From CAZKGE01 sp964636405 (lineage in GTDB: Bacteria > Bacillota > Clostridia > Christensenellales > CAG-138), in assembly GCA_964636405.1 (NCBI GenBank), contig CAZWSI010000002.1, forward strand, positions 1 through 64,000: DNA of 64,000 nt. The letters run 5' to 3'. Position numbers and translations under genes: made by a program. This document shows, in pieces, positions 38,720 through 49,609 of this stretch; position 1 is the stretch's first letter, and each line of letters begins with the position of its first letter. Below the pieces are notes generated by a model. The model was not told the origin of the DNA. It worked only from the letters and a program-made list of their open reading frames with translations, and made no database searches.

Positions 38720-41260
38720 ATGTTCCGTAGCGAAAATTGCAAGGGAAGCGACATTTCCACCACGCTGTGCGGCATCAAGCTCCGCACGCCCTACATACTG
38801 ACCTCGGGCCCCCTCTCCTACGCGGCGGAGGGCCTCATCCGCGCCCATCAGGCGGGCTGCGGCGCGGTCGTGACCAAGACCATCCGCATCGGTCGGGCCA
38901 TCAATCCCGTCCACCACATTGGCAAGCTGGGCGAAAATACGCTCATCAACTGCGAAAAGTGGGCCGATTCCGACCGGCTCGTGTGGTACGAGCGCGAAAT
39001 CCCCATGACCAAGGCCGCGGGCGCGGTCGTCATCGGCTCGGTGGGCCATACGCCCCAGGAGGCGCGCGCCATCGTCGAGGATGTGGAAAAGGCTGGCGCG
39101 GATATCATCGAGCTCGTGTCCTACGCCGAGGAAACGCTGCTGCCCATGCTGGAGTTCACCCGCGCGCATGTTAAAATCCCGATCATCTGCAAGCTTTCCG
39201 CCAACTGGCCCGACCCGGTGTCCACGGCCATGAAGTGCCTCGAGCGCGGTGCGGACGGCATCTGCGCGGTCGATTCCATCGGGCCCACGCTGAAAATCGA
39301 TATCGAAAAGGCACGGCCCGAAATGATGGGCGCGGGCGGCTACGGCTGGATGAGCGGTGAGGCCATTCGCCCCATTTCGATGCGCATCAATTCCGAAATC
39401 GCGCGCAAGGCGCCGGGCTTTAAAAACCTCTACGGCTCCGGCGGCTGCATGAGCGCGCACGACGCGGCGGAGTTCCTCATGGCGGGCTGCTCGGGCGTGG
39501 GCGTTTGCACAGTGGGGATATTGCGCGATGTGGAATATGTCGAGCAGATGTGCTACGACCTTTCCAAGCTCCTCAAAAAGCTGGGCTATGTCGGCATCGA
39601 GGACGTGCGGGGCGCGGCGCTGGGCAACTTCCCGCAAAAGGACGTTGTCACCAAGCTCGCCTTCAGCTACAAGCCCTTCTCGGCCCCCTGCCAGGAGGCC
39701 TGCCCCGCGGGCGTGAACGTGCCCCAGTATGTGGAGGATGTGCGCCTTGGCAAATACACGGAGGCCTATAACGAAGTAAGCGTATCCAATCCCTTCCCGT
39801 CCATCTGCGGCCGCGTGTGCGACCATCCCTGCGAGGCCCAATGCCGCCGCGGCGAGACGGACGACCCGGTGTCCATCCGGCTCCTTAAGCGCGTGGCCGC
39901 CGACAAGACCCGCGAGGCCTTCGGCGACGAGCTGCCCATTCCGCTCTGCAAGCCCGATAACGGCAAGAAGGCGGCCATCGTGGGCGCGGGCCCGGCCGGG
40001 CTTTCCGCCGCCTACTATCTGCGCAAGGCCGGCTATGCCGTGACCGTGCTTGAAAAGCTGCCCGTGGCGGGCGGCATGCTGGCCGTGGGCATCCCGGATT
40101 ACCGTCTGCCCAAGGATGTGCTGCACGCGGAGGTAAGCCGCGTCCGCCGCATGGGCGCGGACATCCGCACCGGCAAGGCGCTGGGCCGCGACTTTACGCT
40201 GGAAAGCCTCCGTAAGGACGGCTACGACGCAATTTTGCTCGCCATCGGCGCGCACGGCGACCCCGCCGTGGACATGCCCGGCAAGGAAAAGTGCCTCTCC
40301 GGCATCGCGTTTTTACGCGACGTAAACCTCTATCAGGCGTCCGATCTGCACGATAAGCGCGTCGTCGTCGTGGGCGGCGGCAACGTGGCGGTGGACGCCG
40401 CGCGCTGCGCGCTGCGCCTTGGCGCGGACGTGACCATCGCCTACCGCCGTACCCGCGCCGAAATGCCCGCCTACGCCGAGGAGGTCGCGCACGCGGAGCA
40501 GGAGGGCGTGAAGCTCCTCCTCCTCGCGGCCCCCGCCGAGGCAAAGGACGGCGCTTTCCTCTATACGCCGATGAAGCTCTCCGAAAAGGACGCGTCGGGC
40601 CGCGCGAAGCCCGTTCCCACGGGTGAGGCGAACAAAGAGCTTGCGGCGGATCTTGTGATCCTGGCCACCGGCCAAAGCGTGCCCAAGGGGCTGGTTCCCG
40701 AAAAGAACGCCAGCGCCGCCAAGCCCTACCGCACCGTGGAAAACGACGTGTTCTTCGCAGGGGATTGCGCAAGCGGCCCCGCCAGCGTGATCAAGGCCAT
40801 CGCAGCGGGCCGCGAGGCAGCCGCCGAAATGGATCGTTTCCTGGACGGCGACGGGCAGGTCAAGGACGCGGAGAAGGTCTGCTCGCTCCGGCTTTCCCCC
40901 ATTGCGAGGGAGAACACCTGCCGCGCCTGCGAGCATTTCATTGACAACGCAGTTGAAAAGGGCTTTGCCGAGGTTGAGCTGGGCCTTGCCGAAAACGACG
41001 CGCGCTGCGAGGCCGCGCGCTGCATGAAGTGCGGCTGCATCAACTGCGGACGGTGCGTGGCCGTGTGCTCCTATGACGCGCGGCGGCTCACCTTCCCCAT
41101 CATGACCGTAGACGAGAACGAGTGCCGGAGCTGCGGCGCGTGCGTGTCCGTGTGCCCCACCGGGGCGCTCACGGCCACCGTGCTGCCCCAGACCGAGGAG
41201 GACAAGGCCCGCGAGGCCGAATCCATCGCCTTCTACGCGCAGTTCTCCACGGGCCATTAA
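38720..41260 (+). CDS. ygfK: YgfK-like flavin/Fe-S oxidoreductase: DHOD barrel + GltD-like + ferredoxin
   Basis: An 846-residue multidomain protein. Residues ~1-300 form an FMN-type dihydroorotate/dihydropyrimidine dehydrogenase barrel (LRTPYILTSGPLSYAAEG, GADGICAVDSIGPTLKID, NLYGSGGCMSAHDAAEFL). Residues ~315-420 are the helical Fe-S domain of GltD/PreT (PCQEACPAGVNVPQY, CGRVCDHPCEAQCRRG). Residues ~420-760 hold the FAD motif GAGPAGLSAAYYL and the NAD(P) motif GGGNVAVDAARCAL. The C-terminus has two ferredoxin cysteine sets (CMKCGCINCGRCVAVC, CRSCGACVSVCPTGAL). It contains the domains of eukaryotic dihydropyrimidine dehydrogenase, but with the FMN barrel first. YgfK has the same order and is longer. 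A reductive or electron-transfer step in purine breakdown is likely. Confidence 0.85.
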   Translation: MFRSENCKGSDISTTLCGIKLRTPYILTSGPLSYAAEGLIRAHQAGCGAVVTKTIRIGRAINPVHHIGKLGENTLINCEKWADSDRLVWYEREIPMTKAAGAVVIGSVGHTPQEARAIVEDVEKAGADIIELVSYAEETLLPMLEFTRAHVKIPIICKLSANWPDPVSTAMKCLERGADGICAVDSIGPTLKIDIEKARPEMMGAGGYGWMSGEAIRPISMRINSEIARKAPGFKNLYGSGGCMSAHDAAEFLMAGCSGVGVCTVGILRDVEYVEQMCYDLSKLLKKLGYVGIEDVRGAALGNFPQKDVVTKLAFSYKPFSAPCQEACPAGVNVPQYVEDVRLGKYTEAYNEVSVSNPFPSICGRVCDHPCEAQCRRGETDDPVSIRLLKRVAADKTREAFGDELPIPLCKPDNGKKAAIVGAGPAGLSAAYYLRKAGYAVTVLEKLPVAGGMLAVGIPDYRLPKDVLHAEVSRVRRMGADIRTGKALGRDFTLESLRKDGYDAILLAIGAHGDPAVDMPGKEKCLSGIAFLRDVNLYQASDLHDKRVVVVGGGNVAVDAARCALRLGADVTIAYRRTRAEMPAYAEEVAHAEQEGVKLLLLAAPAEAKDGAFLYTPMKLSEKDASGRAKPVPTGEANKELAADLVILATGQSVPKGLVPEKNASAAKPYRTVENDVFFAGDCASGPASVIKAIAAGREAAAEMDRFLDGDGQVKDAEKVCSLRLSPIARENTCRACEHFIDNAVEKGFAEVELGLAENDARCEAARCMKCGCINCGRCVAVCSYDARRLTFPIMTVDENECRSCGACVSVCPTGALTATVLPQTEEDKAREAESIAFYAQFSTGH

Positions 41261-41276
41261 GCGCCGCACGCCGCGC

Positions 41277-41376
41277 GGCCCCGCGCCGACGTTTGCCGGC
41301 GCGGGGCCGTCGCGGCGGGCTTTGCCCGCGTAAAAGCATGATCCGCTGCGGGAAAAAAGGGGGGAAAGCCCCTTTT
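41277..41376 (+). other. two hairpins in the gap before the first Mch-like gene
   Basis: The 266-base gap holds no gene. A perfect 12-base stem (41277-41288 with 41297-41308, GGCCCCGCGCCG arm) lies just after the YgfK-like stop but lacks a T-run. A second stem, AAAAGGGG / CCCCTTTT (41355-41376), ends in four T. Together they may end or attenuate the upstream transcript. No clear promoter is visible before 41527. Confidence 0.5.
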
Positions 41377-41526
41377 GGCGGGGTAACTCCCGGAATCACG
41401 AAACGCACGCCCCGCACCACTTCTGTCCTGCGCAACGCCTCACTCGGCGGTATGACCGTCGACCGGCCGGCACGCGTCAAGCGGGCCCGCCGATATCCCT
41501 CTTTGGACGACCGAAAGGTGTTGGCT

Positions 41527-42495
41527 ATGCGTAAAAACAGCATTTCTCTTTCCGTTCTTTCCGCGCGCTGCGGCGCACTCTGCGACGATCTATGGGAAAA
41601 TGCCGATTATTACCGGCTCGAACGGACGACGCTCCCCTGCGGTGCGCGCGTGCTCGACGCGGGCGTAAACGCGCCGGGCTCGTACCTGGCCGGGGCGCGG
41701 CTTGCGGAGCTTTGCCAAGGCGCGCTTGCCAAGGCGGACATCTCCATGGGCCGGCTCGGCAATGTGTCGCTTCCCGCCATTACCTGCGAGTCCTTTTCGC
41801 CCGCGCTGTCGGCCTATGCGCTGCAATCGGCCACGGGCTTTCGCGGCGCGCTGCTTTCCGGGCCCATCAAACTCCTGCTCGGCGAGGTTCCTTATGTTCA
41901 GCACGATATTCCGCTTGCCGAGGCGCGCGGCGTTTACGCGGCCATGGCGCAGATGGACGCGCTGCCGGACGACGCCTTCGCGCTTGCGCTCGCGCAAAAG
42001 GCCGGGTGTGCGCCCGAGGCGCTGGTGCTGGCCGTTGCGCCGCAGCAGAGCGTGGCGGGCGCGACGCAGATCTGCGGCCGCATGAACGAGGATGTGCTCC
42101 TCACCATGGACAAGGCGCTTCAGGCCGACCCCGACATGGTGGAAAGCATCGTGGGCTATTGTCCCGTCTGCCCCATCGCCACCGGCGGGCCGGGCAAAAA
42201 GACGCTCCTGCCGGACGATTTTCTGCACTATGCCGCCAGCGCGCACCTCGTCGTGCGCGCGCCCGAGGGCTTTGACGCGGCAGAGCTCTGCTTTGCGCTC
42301 TGCTACGAATCGCTGGGCATGGGCGGCGTGCTCTTTGCCGACCTGCTGGAAGCCGCGGGCGGCGACTTCTTTAAAATCCCCAATATCTCCGCGATCAATA
42401 AGCTTGCCTGCATCACGGTCAACGACCTTGCCGCCCGGCGAGTCTACCGCGCGGGCGAGGAAGCGCCCCACATTCTGCTGGACAATTTGTTTTAA
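41527..42495 (+). CDS. Mch-like cyclohydrolase homologue, copy 1 (divergent)
   Basis: A 322-residue protein that looks like methenyl-tetrahydromethanopterin cyclohydrolase of methanogens. Seen: CGARVLDAGVNAPGSYLAGARLAEL near the N-terminus (family: GATVLDCGVNVPGSWxAG), a mid-protein QICGRMNE whose R185 and E188 match the Arg/Glu pair reported as catalytic in archaeal Mch, and the C-terminal FFKIPNISAINKLACITVNDLAARRVYRAG (xDFYKID, then xxVxINDxxTGxxYxAG). The SGPARA stretch of true Mch is changed to SGPIKL, so substrate binding differs. Companion to the copy at 48626. The ATG at 41527 follows GAAAGGTG. Substrate unknown; hydrolysis of a cyclic amidine/N-C-N ring is the inferred chemistry. Confidence 0.7.
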   Translation: MRKNSISLSVLSARCGALCDDLWENADYYRLERTTLPCGARVLDAGVNAPGSYLAGARLAELCQGALAKADISMGRLGNVSLPAITCESFSPALSAYALQSATGFRGALLSGPIKLLLGEVPYVQHDIPLAEARGVYAAMAQMDALPDDAFALALAQKAGCAPEALVLAVAPQQSVAGATQICGRMNEDVLLTMDKALQADPDMVESIVGYCPVCPIATGGPGKKTLLPDDFLHYAASAHLVVRAPEGFDAAELCFALCYESLGMGGVLFADLLEAAGGDFFKIPNISAINKLACITVNDLAARRVYRAGEEAPHILLDNLF

Positions 42496-42560
42496 GGGGG
42501 GCTTTACGCCCCTTTTCCGCATCGGGCGGATTCTATACGGAATGATTGGAGGAATTCATC

Positions 42561-43694
42561 ATGAAAAAGAGATCCCTTGTCGCGCTTCTTCTTTGCCTCG
42601 CCCTGCTCGTCTGCGGCTGCGGCGGCAAAGCCGAGCCCGCCGCAACGGAGCCTGCCGCAAGCGGCGCGAACGCGCCCAGCGCGGGAGACGCCGCGCCCGC
42701 CGAGCCCGAGAACCCCTATGCGAGCATGGCCACGGCCATCATGCTCCCGGGCATCGAGGGCGAGAACCCCATCTTCCAGATGCTTGTGCGGGGCATCAAA
42801 AAGGCCTGCGCCGAGCTGGGCGCGCCCGAGCCCAAGGTGGTGGAGGGCGGCGATCAGTGGACGGCCTACGGCAAATACTTAACCAGCCTTGCCGAATCCG
42901 GCCTGTACGACATTCTCTTTACCTGCACGGCCGTGATGAATTACTGCGTGAAGGACACGAGCGCGACCTACCCGGATCAGAAGATCGTGCTGCTTGACGC
43001 GGATATCCTCGGCTACGCGGCCAAGTACCCCGAAGGCAAACTGCCGGACAACGTGTGGGGCGTATCCTTCGACCTGTACCAGCTCGGGTACCTGGGCGGC
43101 TATTTCGCCGGGCTGATTACCCAGAGCGCCATGCCCCGCGCCAACGCGGAGCATGTGGTAGGTCTGGTCTTTACCGACGTGTACGATCCCTGGGAGATCG
43201 ACACCAAGACGGGCTTCATCAACGGCGCGCGGGCCGCATGCCCCGACGTTGAGGTGCTCAATTCCATCGTGGGCGACTGGGTCGATCCCCAGAAGGCCGC
43301 CGACGTGACGCGCGCGCTCTTTACGCAAGGCGCGGATGTGGTCTACTACACCGGCGGCGCCTCCACCTACGGCTGCGTAACCGAGGCCGCCGCACAGCGC
43401 AAATACGCCATTGCAAACGACAACAACGCCATTTCGCTCGACCCGGAGACCATCCCGGGCTGCTCGATGATCCTGGGCGAGGACGCGGCCTATAAATACG
43501 CCCTTATGGCTCTAAAAGACGAGCTGCCCTGGGGCACGGGCGAAGCCATCGGCGCGGCAGACGGCGTGATCTCCTTCACCTTCGACGATCCGTCGTATCT
43601 GGAGAAGGTGCCGCAGGATATCCGCGACAAGATGACCGCCGCCTTCGAGGGGCTTGTAAACGGCACGATCGACGCGCACGCGCCCATTTCCTGA
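42561..43694 (+). CDS. BMP/PnrA-type substrate-binding lipoprotein
   Basis: A 377-residue exported binding protein. A lipoprotein signal (KKRSLVALLLCLALLVCGC) is followed by an Ala/Pro/Glu-rich linker to about residue 55, then the basic-membrane-protein fold: ATAIMLPGIEGENPIFQMLVRGIKKAC, DILFTCTAVMNY, KIVLLDADILGYA, WGVSFDLYQLGYLGGYFAGLIT and VVYYTGGASTYGCVTEAA. Members bind purine nucleosides or related bases for uptake. TTGGAGG lies 8 bases before the ATG. The ATPase and two permease genes follow directly, completing the importer. Confidence 0.9.
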   Translation: MKKRSLVALLLCLALLVCGCGGKAEPAATEPAASGANAPSAGDAAPAEPENPYASMATAIMLPGIEGENPIFQMLVRGIKKACAELGAPEPKVVEGGDQWTAYGKYLTSLAESGLYDILFTCTAVMNYCVKDTSATYPDQKIVLLDADILGYAAKYPEGKLPDNVWGVSFDLYQLGYLGGYFAGLITQSAMPRANAEHVVGLVFTDVYDPWEIDTKTGFINGARAACPDVEVLNSIVGDWVDPQKAADVTRALFTQGADVVYYTGGASTYGCVTEAAAQRKYAIANDNNAISLDPETIPGCSMILGEDAAYKYALMALKDELPWGTGEAIGAADGVISFTFDDPSYLEKVPQDIRDKMTAAFEGLVNGTIDAHAPIS

Positions 43695-43710
43695 GGCGGA
43701 GGACACGCAT

Positions 43711-45274
<1,564 letters not shown>

Positions 45275-45285
<11 letters not shown>

Positions 45286-46339
45286 CAGACAAACGCTTTT
45301 TCAACTGCTGGTGATTCTCTCCGGGCTGCTGCTGGCCTGCGTGGTCATCCTCCTGTGCAGCGAGACCCCGGGCGTGGCGCTGAAGTTCTTCTTCACGGGC
45401 CCGTTCTCAAGCGCCTTTTTCTTTGGCGACATGATTTCTGCGGCCGTGCCCCTCATCATCACGGGGTTGGCCGCCAGCGTCTCCTTCTCCGCGTCGGTAT
45501 GGAACCTCGGCACGGAGGGCATGGTGTACGCGGGCATGCTCTGCGGCACGCTGGCAGGCGTCGCCATGGAGGGCTGGCCCCCCGCCCTCGCCATGCCGCT
45601 GATGTTTATCGCCGCCTTTCTCGGCGGCGCGCTGCTCGCGGCCATCTGCAATTTCCTGTACAACCGCTTCCGCGTGAACATCATGATGTCGTCGCTGATG
45701 GTGGCAAACGTGGTCTTCTACATTGTCATGATCCTTGTGGAGGGGCCCTTCCGCGATACCAGCTCCGGCCAGGGCGTCACCTCCTACGCGGTGCCGGAGG
45801 CGTTTCGCTTCAGCAAGATCCTGCCGCCCTCCGACCTCAATACGCTCCTCTTCCTTGCGCTTGCGCTCACGGCGCTGGTATATCTGGCCATGCGGCGCTC
45901 CGGCACGGGCTACGCCATCCGCATGACGGGCCAGAACCCGACCTTCGCGCGCTACGGCGGCATTAATACGGTGATGATCGCGTCGCTGGCCATGCTGCTT
46001 TCCGGCGGGCTTTCGGGCGTGGGCGGCATGAGCTACGTGATGTCCACCTCGCTGCGCGTGCGCAGCCAGCTTCCGGGCATCGGCTGGAGCGGCGTATCCA
46101 TCGCCATGATCGCGCGCAACAATCCCATTCTCGTGGTACCGGTGGCGCTGTTCTTCGCGTTTTTGACCAAGGGCGCGGAGTGCGCGGCGCTCTTTGCCGA
46201 CATTACCCCGGACGTGGCGCAGATTATCCAGGGCGCGATTCTCCTGCTCGTCACCTCGGAGCGGCTTCTTGAGCTCATGATGCAAAAGCGCAAAAAGAAA
46301 GCGGCCCAAGCGGGCCGGAAGGAGGCGATTGCGGAATGA
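45275..46339 (+). CDS. nucleoside-type ABC importer permease 1
   Basis: A 354-residue inner-membrane permease of the BPD_transp_2 (RbsC/YufP-like) family with about nine or ten hydrophobic helices (LLVILSGLLLACVVILL, AVPLIITGLAASVSF, FLALALTALVYLAM). Family landmarks are GTEGMVYAGMLCG near residue 80 and RMTGQNPTFARYGGINT in the cytoplasmic coupling loop. The basic C-terminus is KRKKKAAQAGRK. It overlaps the ATPase gene by 11 bases and the second permease by four. Confidence 0.9.
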
Positions 46340-47247
46340 ACGAGCTTCTTTCGAGCTTTCTTTACACCATCTTTTCGTACGCCACGCCCATCATTCTCTG
46401 CTCGCTGGGCGGGCAGATGACCTCTATTACCGGGCGCTTTAACCTCGGTATGGAGGGCATGATGCTCTTTTCGGCGTTTTTCTCGCTCTACTTCACGCAA
46501 CTGACCAATTCGCTCCTGCTCGGCATGGCGCTGGGCGTGCTCATAACGGTGCTGGTTGGCCTGTTTATGGCGCTGATGAGCATACGGCTCAAGGTGGATA
46601 TCTATATCGTCGGCCTCGCGATCAATACCCTGGGCACGGGCCTTACGACCTTCCTTGTCTATCTGCTCACGGGCTCGCAGGCCTCGGTAATCTATCAGAA
46701 CGCGCCCAAGCTGGCAAACCTCACCGTGCCGCTTGTTTCGGAGATTCCGTACCTCAATCAGGTGCTCTCCAACCACAATGCGCTGGATTACTTCGCCGTC
46801 GCGCTGTGCGTAATCATGTACTTTGTCATCTATCGCACGGCCTTCGGCCGCCGGGCGCGCGCCGTGGGCATGAGCGAGTGGGTCGCAAGCGCGCGGGGCA
46901 TTTCCGTCAATAAGATGGTGTACATCTCCTATGCGCTCTGCGGGGCGTTTTGCGGGCTGGCGGGCGCGTCGCTCTCGCTTCCGCGCGGCACCTTTGTGGG
47001 CGGCATGATCGGCATGACCAACGGCCGCGGTTGGCTTGCCATGGCCATCGTCATTCTGGCCCAGTCCAGCCCCATGGCCGTGATGATCTCGGCGTGGGCG
47101 CTGGCCGTGCTCTCCGCCGTGGGCGATGTGTTGCAGACCACCGGCGCATTCTCGCCGCGCATTGTGCAAATGCTTCCCTTTGTGGGCGCGATTCTGGCCG
47201 CGAGCGTGTATTCCTTCCGCCGGGCCAAGCGCACGCAGACGCTGTAA
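46336..47247 (+). CDS. nucleoside-type ABC importer permease 2
   Basis: A 303-residue partner permease (YufQ-like). Seen: TPIILCSLGGQMTSITGRFNLGMEGMMLFSAF near the N-terminus, the NLGMEG signature, VGLAINTLGTGLTTFLVYL, and the coupling-loop sequence RARAVGMSEWVASARGISV. About eight hydrophobic helices. It starts within the permease 1 stop (ATGA). The amidohydrolase follows 20 bases downstream on the same strand, linking the imported compound to that enzyme. Confidence 0.9.
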   Translation: MNELLSSFLYTIFSYATPIILCSLGGQMTSITGRFNLGMEGMMLFSAFFSLYFTQLTNSLLLGMALGVLITVLVGLFMALMSIRLKVDIYIVGLAINTLGTGLTTFLVYLLTGSQASVIYQNAPKLANLTVPLVSEIPYLNQVLSNHNALDYFAVALCVIMYFVIYRTAFGRRARAVGMSEWVASARGISVNKMVYISYALCGAFCGLAGASLSLPRGTFVGGMIGMTNGRGWLAMAIVILAQSSPMAVMISAWALAVLSAVGDVLQTTGAFSPRIVQMLPFVGAILAASVYSFRRAKRTQTL

Positions 47248-47267
47248 AACAGATACGGAGGAACCGC

Positions 47268-48596
47268 ATGCTGCTGCTCGATCACATCGATTATCTCATA
47301 CAGGACGCGGGACGCGTCGTTTCAAACGCGCGCGTACTGGTGGACGGCAGCCGCATTGCGGCCTGCGGGCCGCGCGCGGAAATTGTCGCGCCGAAGGGCG
47401 CGGAAACGCTCGACTGCGCAGGCTGCGCGGTCATGCCCGGCCTTGTCAACGCGCACACGCACCTCTGGCAAATGGTCATCAAGGGCCGGAGGGACGATCT
47501 CGCGCTGGCCGACTGGTGCGACGCGGTGCTCGCCCCCTTCCTGGGCGTCGCCTACGGGAGCAATCCGGCGGTGCAGGGCAAGCGCCTCAGCTACTTATGG
47601 ACGGCGCTGGGCCTTGCCGACATGCTGCATTCCGGCACGACGGCGTTTCTTGACATGGACATGGGCTTTGCGCAGGAGGATATGTTCGCGGCGGCAAAGC
47701 AGCTCGGTGTGCGCGGCGCCTTCGGCGTGGAGGCCGTCGATAACTTCTATACGACCCCGGCGCGGGTGGCGCGCACCAAGGCGGATATACTTGAGCTGCT
47801 CGCGCGCTATCCCAAAACACCCGGCGCGCTCAACTGGGCGGTGGTAACCCCGTCGGAAATCAACCTCTGCTCCGACGAGCTGCTGGCCTTTCTCGCGGAC
47901 GCGGCGGAGCGCGCGGGCGCGGCGGTACAGCTTCACGCGGACGAAACGCGCCGCGAGGCCGACCAATGCCTCCGGGAGCGCGGGGAAAGCACGCTCGCGC
48001 ACCTCGACCGGCTCGGCCTGCTTTCGCCAAGGGTTTCCGCCGTGCACGGCGTGCACCTGACGGATGCCGAAATCGAGCTTGCGGCGCGGCGCGGCATAAC
48101 GGTCGTGTACAATCCCAAGAGCAATATGAAGCTGGGCAGCGGCGCGGCGCCCATCGGCGCGCTGCGCGAGGCGGGCGTAAATCTGGCGCTTGCCACCGAC
48201 GGCCCCGCCTCCAACGATCTGCTCGATATGCTCGAGGAAATGCGCGCGGGCGCGCTCCTGCAAAAGGTAGTGCGCGAGGACCCCGCCGCCCTGTGCGCAA
48301 GGGACGCGTTCGATATGGCCACGCGCGGCGGCGCGCGCATGCTCGGCGTCGACGCGGGCGCGCTCTATCCCGGCAAGCTGGCCGACCTTGCGGTGCTCTC
48401 GCTCGATGCGCCGCACTTCTTCACGCTCGGCGGCGATATTTTGCCCGCCATCGTGTACCTTGCGCAAGCCCAGGATGTAAAGCACGTGCTCGTAGACGGA
48501 CGCTTTGCCCTGAGGGACGGCCGCGTGACCGGCTGCGACGAAGCCGCGCTCGTGCGCGAGGCGCGCGAGGTATTTTCGGGCCTGATGCCCTTTTAA
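47268..48596 (+). CDS. amidohydrolase (TrzA/AtzB/MTA-SAH deaminase type)
   Basis: A 442-residue amidohydrolase with an intact metal site: NAHTHLWQMVIKG (HxH), VQLHADETRRE, AVHGVHLTDAE and ALATDGPASNDLLDM. The family deaminates or dechlorinates purines, pterins, S-adenosylhomocysteine and triazines. The WCDAVLAPFLGVAYG segment resembles the deaminase branch. The ATG at 47268 has CGGAGG six bases upstream; the longer open frame upstream runs inside the permease gene and is not used. Set between the BMP importer and the second Mch-like gene, it probably makes the first cut on the imported heterocycle. Confidence 0.85.
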   Translation: MLLLDHIDYLIQDAGRVVSNARVLVDGSRIAACGPRAEIVAPKGAETLDCAGCAVMPGLVNAHTHLWQMVIKGRRDDLALADWCDAVLAPFLGVAYGSNPAVQGKRLSYLWTALGLADMLHSGTTAFLDMDMGFAQEDMFAAAKQLGVRGAFGVEAVDNFYTTPARVARTKADILELLARYPKTPGALNWAVVTPSEINLCSDELLAFLADAAERAGAAVQLHADETRREADQCLRERGESTLAHLDRLGLLSPRVSAVHGVHLTDAEIELAARRGITVVYNPKSNMKLGSGAAPIGALREAGVNLALATDGPASNDLLDMLEEMRAGALLQKVVREDPAALCARDAFDMATRGGARMLGVDAGALYPGKLADLAVLSLDAPHFFTLGGDILPAIVYLAQAQDVKHVLVDGRFALRDGRVTGCDEAALVREAREVFSGLMPF

Positions 48597-48625
48597 CCCA
48601 TTTTTTGTTTTCGGAGGACGATTGA

Positions 48626-49594
48626 ATGATTAGCTTAAGCCAGATCACCGTGCGGCTCATTGAGGAAGAAATTCTGCCCCGCGCCTGGGCGCTTGGGTGC
48701 GAGGTGCACACGCTTAAAAACGGCGCGACCGTAATCGACATGGGCATAAACGCCCCCGGCAGCCACGAGGCGGCGCTGCTGTTTACCCGCGTAACCCTCG
48801 GCGGGCTGGGCCTTGTGGAGTATACGCATTTCCGCGAAGGACGCATCGAGCTGCCCGCCGTGCGCGTCACGCTCGCGCGGCCGCAGGAGGCGAGTCTCTC
48901 GGCGCAGTTTTCGGCGTGGAAAATCAAGCCCACGGGCAAGTACAATCTGGCGGGCTTCGGCTCGGGCCCCGCGCGCGCCATCTCGCAAAACGACAGCATT
49001 GCGCGCATGTGGCCTTATAAGGATTCGTTTGATAAAACGGCGCTCGCTTTGCAGATGGCCGAGCTCCCCGACGAAGCGCTTGCCGAGGAGGTCGCGGCCG
49101 CCTGCCAAGTAGAACCCGCCAACGTATACCTGCTCGCGGCGCGCACCGGGAGCCTCGTAGGCTGCGTGCAGATTGCCGCACGCATGCCGGAGGTATCGCT
49201 CTGGGGCCTCGGCTTTAACGGCTTCCCGCTCGAAGCGGTCAAGTCCTTCACGGGCTACGGCGTGGTTCCGCCCACGGTGACGGACGATCTCATCGCCATG
49301 GATCGCGTAAACACCTCCACGCTCTACGGCTCGCTTGCCAGCTATATTGTGGACTGCGAAGACGAGGAAATTGAAAAGGTTTTGCCCAATATGGCCTTCT
49401 CCGGCACGAAGCACTATGGGCAGAGCTTCGCCGCGCTCTTTGACGCGGGCAAGCGCGACGTGTTCCAGATGGAGGTTACCGTGCACAAGGTAGCTGTCAT
49501 CGAGCTGAACAACCTCCGCACGGGCAAGTCCTTCCGCGCGGGTGAGTTTAATGACGAAATGCTCAGCCGGAGCTTTTTCGAGAACACGCTGTAA
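48626..49594 (+). CDS. Mch-like cyclohydrolase homologue, copy 2 (closer to archaeal Mch)
   Basis: A 322-residue Mch-family protein. Seen: NGATVIDMGINAPGSHEAALLFTRVTLGGLGLVEY at 32-66 in slightly altered family form, KIKPTGKYNLAGFGSGPARAIS around 98-119 (family GSGPARA loop preceded by the conserved lysine region), SLVGCVQIAARMPE with R186 and E189 at the archaeal catalytic Arg/Glu positions, a DRVNTSTLYGS loop, and the closing FQMEVTVHKVAVIELNNLRTGKSFRAGEF. It is closer to true Mch than copy 1. A mesophilic amino-acid/purine fermenter has no methanopterin, so the substrate is likely a different cyclic amidine, or tetrahydrofolate. TTTCGGAGG precedes the ATG. Confidence 0.78.
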   Translation: MISLSQITVRLIEEEILPRAWALGCEVHTLKNGATVIDMGINAPGSHEAALLFTRVTLGGLGLVEYTHFREGRIELPAVRVTLARPQEASLSAQFSAWKIKPTGKYNLAGFGSGPARAISQNDSIARMWPYKDSFDKTALALQMAELPDEALAEEVAAACQVEPANVYLLAARTGSLVGCVQIAARMPEVSLWGLGFNGFPLEAVKSFTGYGVVPPTVTDDLIAMDRVNTSTLYGSLASYIVDCEDEEIEKVLPNMAFSGTKHYGQSFAALFDAGKRDVFQMEVTVHKVAVIELNNLRTGKSFRAGEFNDEMLSRSFFENTL

Positions 49595-49609
49595 GCAAAG
49601 GGAGGCCGT

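Noticed and set aside
46950..47267. Extended N-terminus of the amidohydrolase at 47268
   Set aside because: It lies inside the permease gene in another frame and encodes Arg/Gly/His-rich nonsense; ATG 47268 has a proper ribosome binding site.
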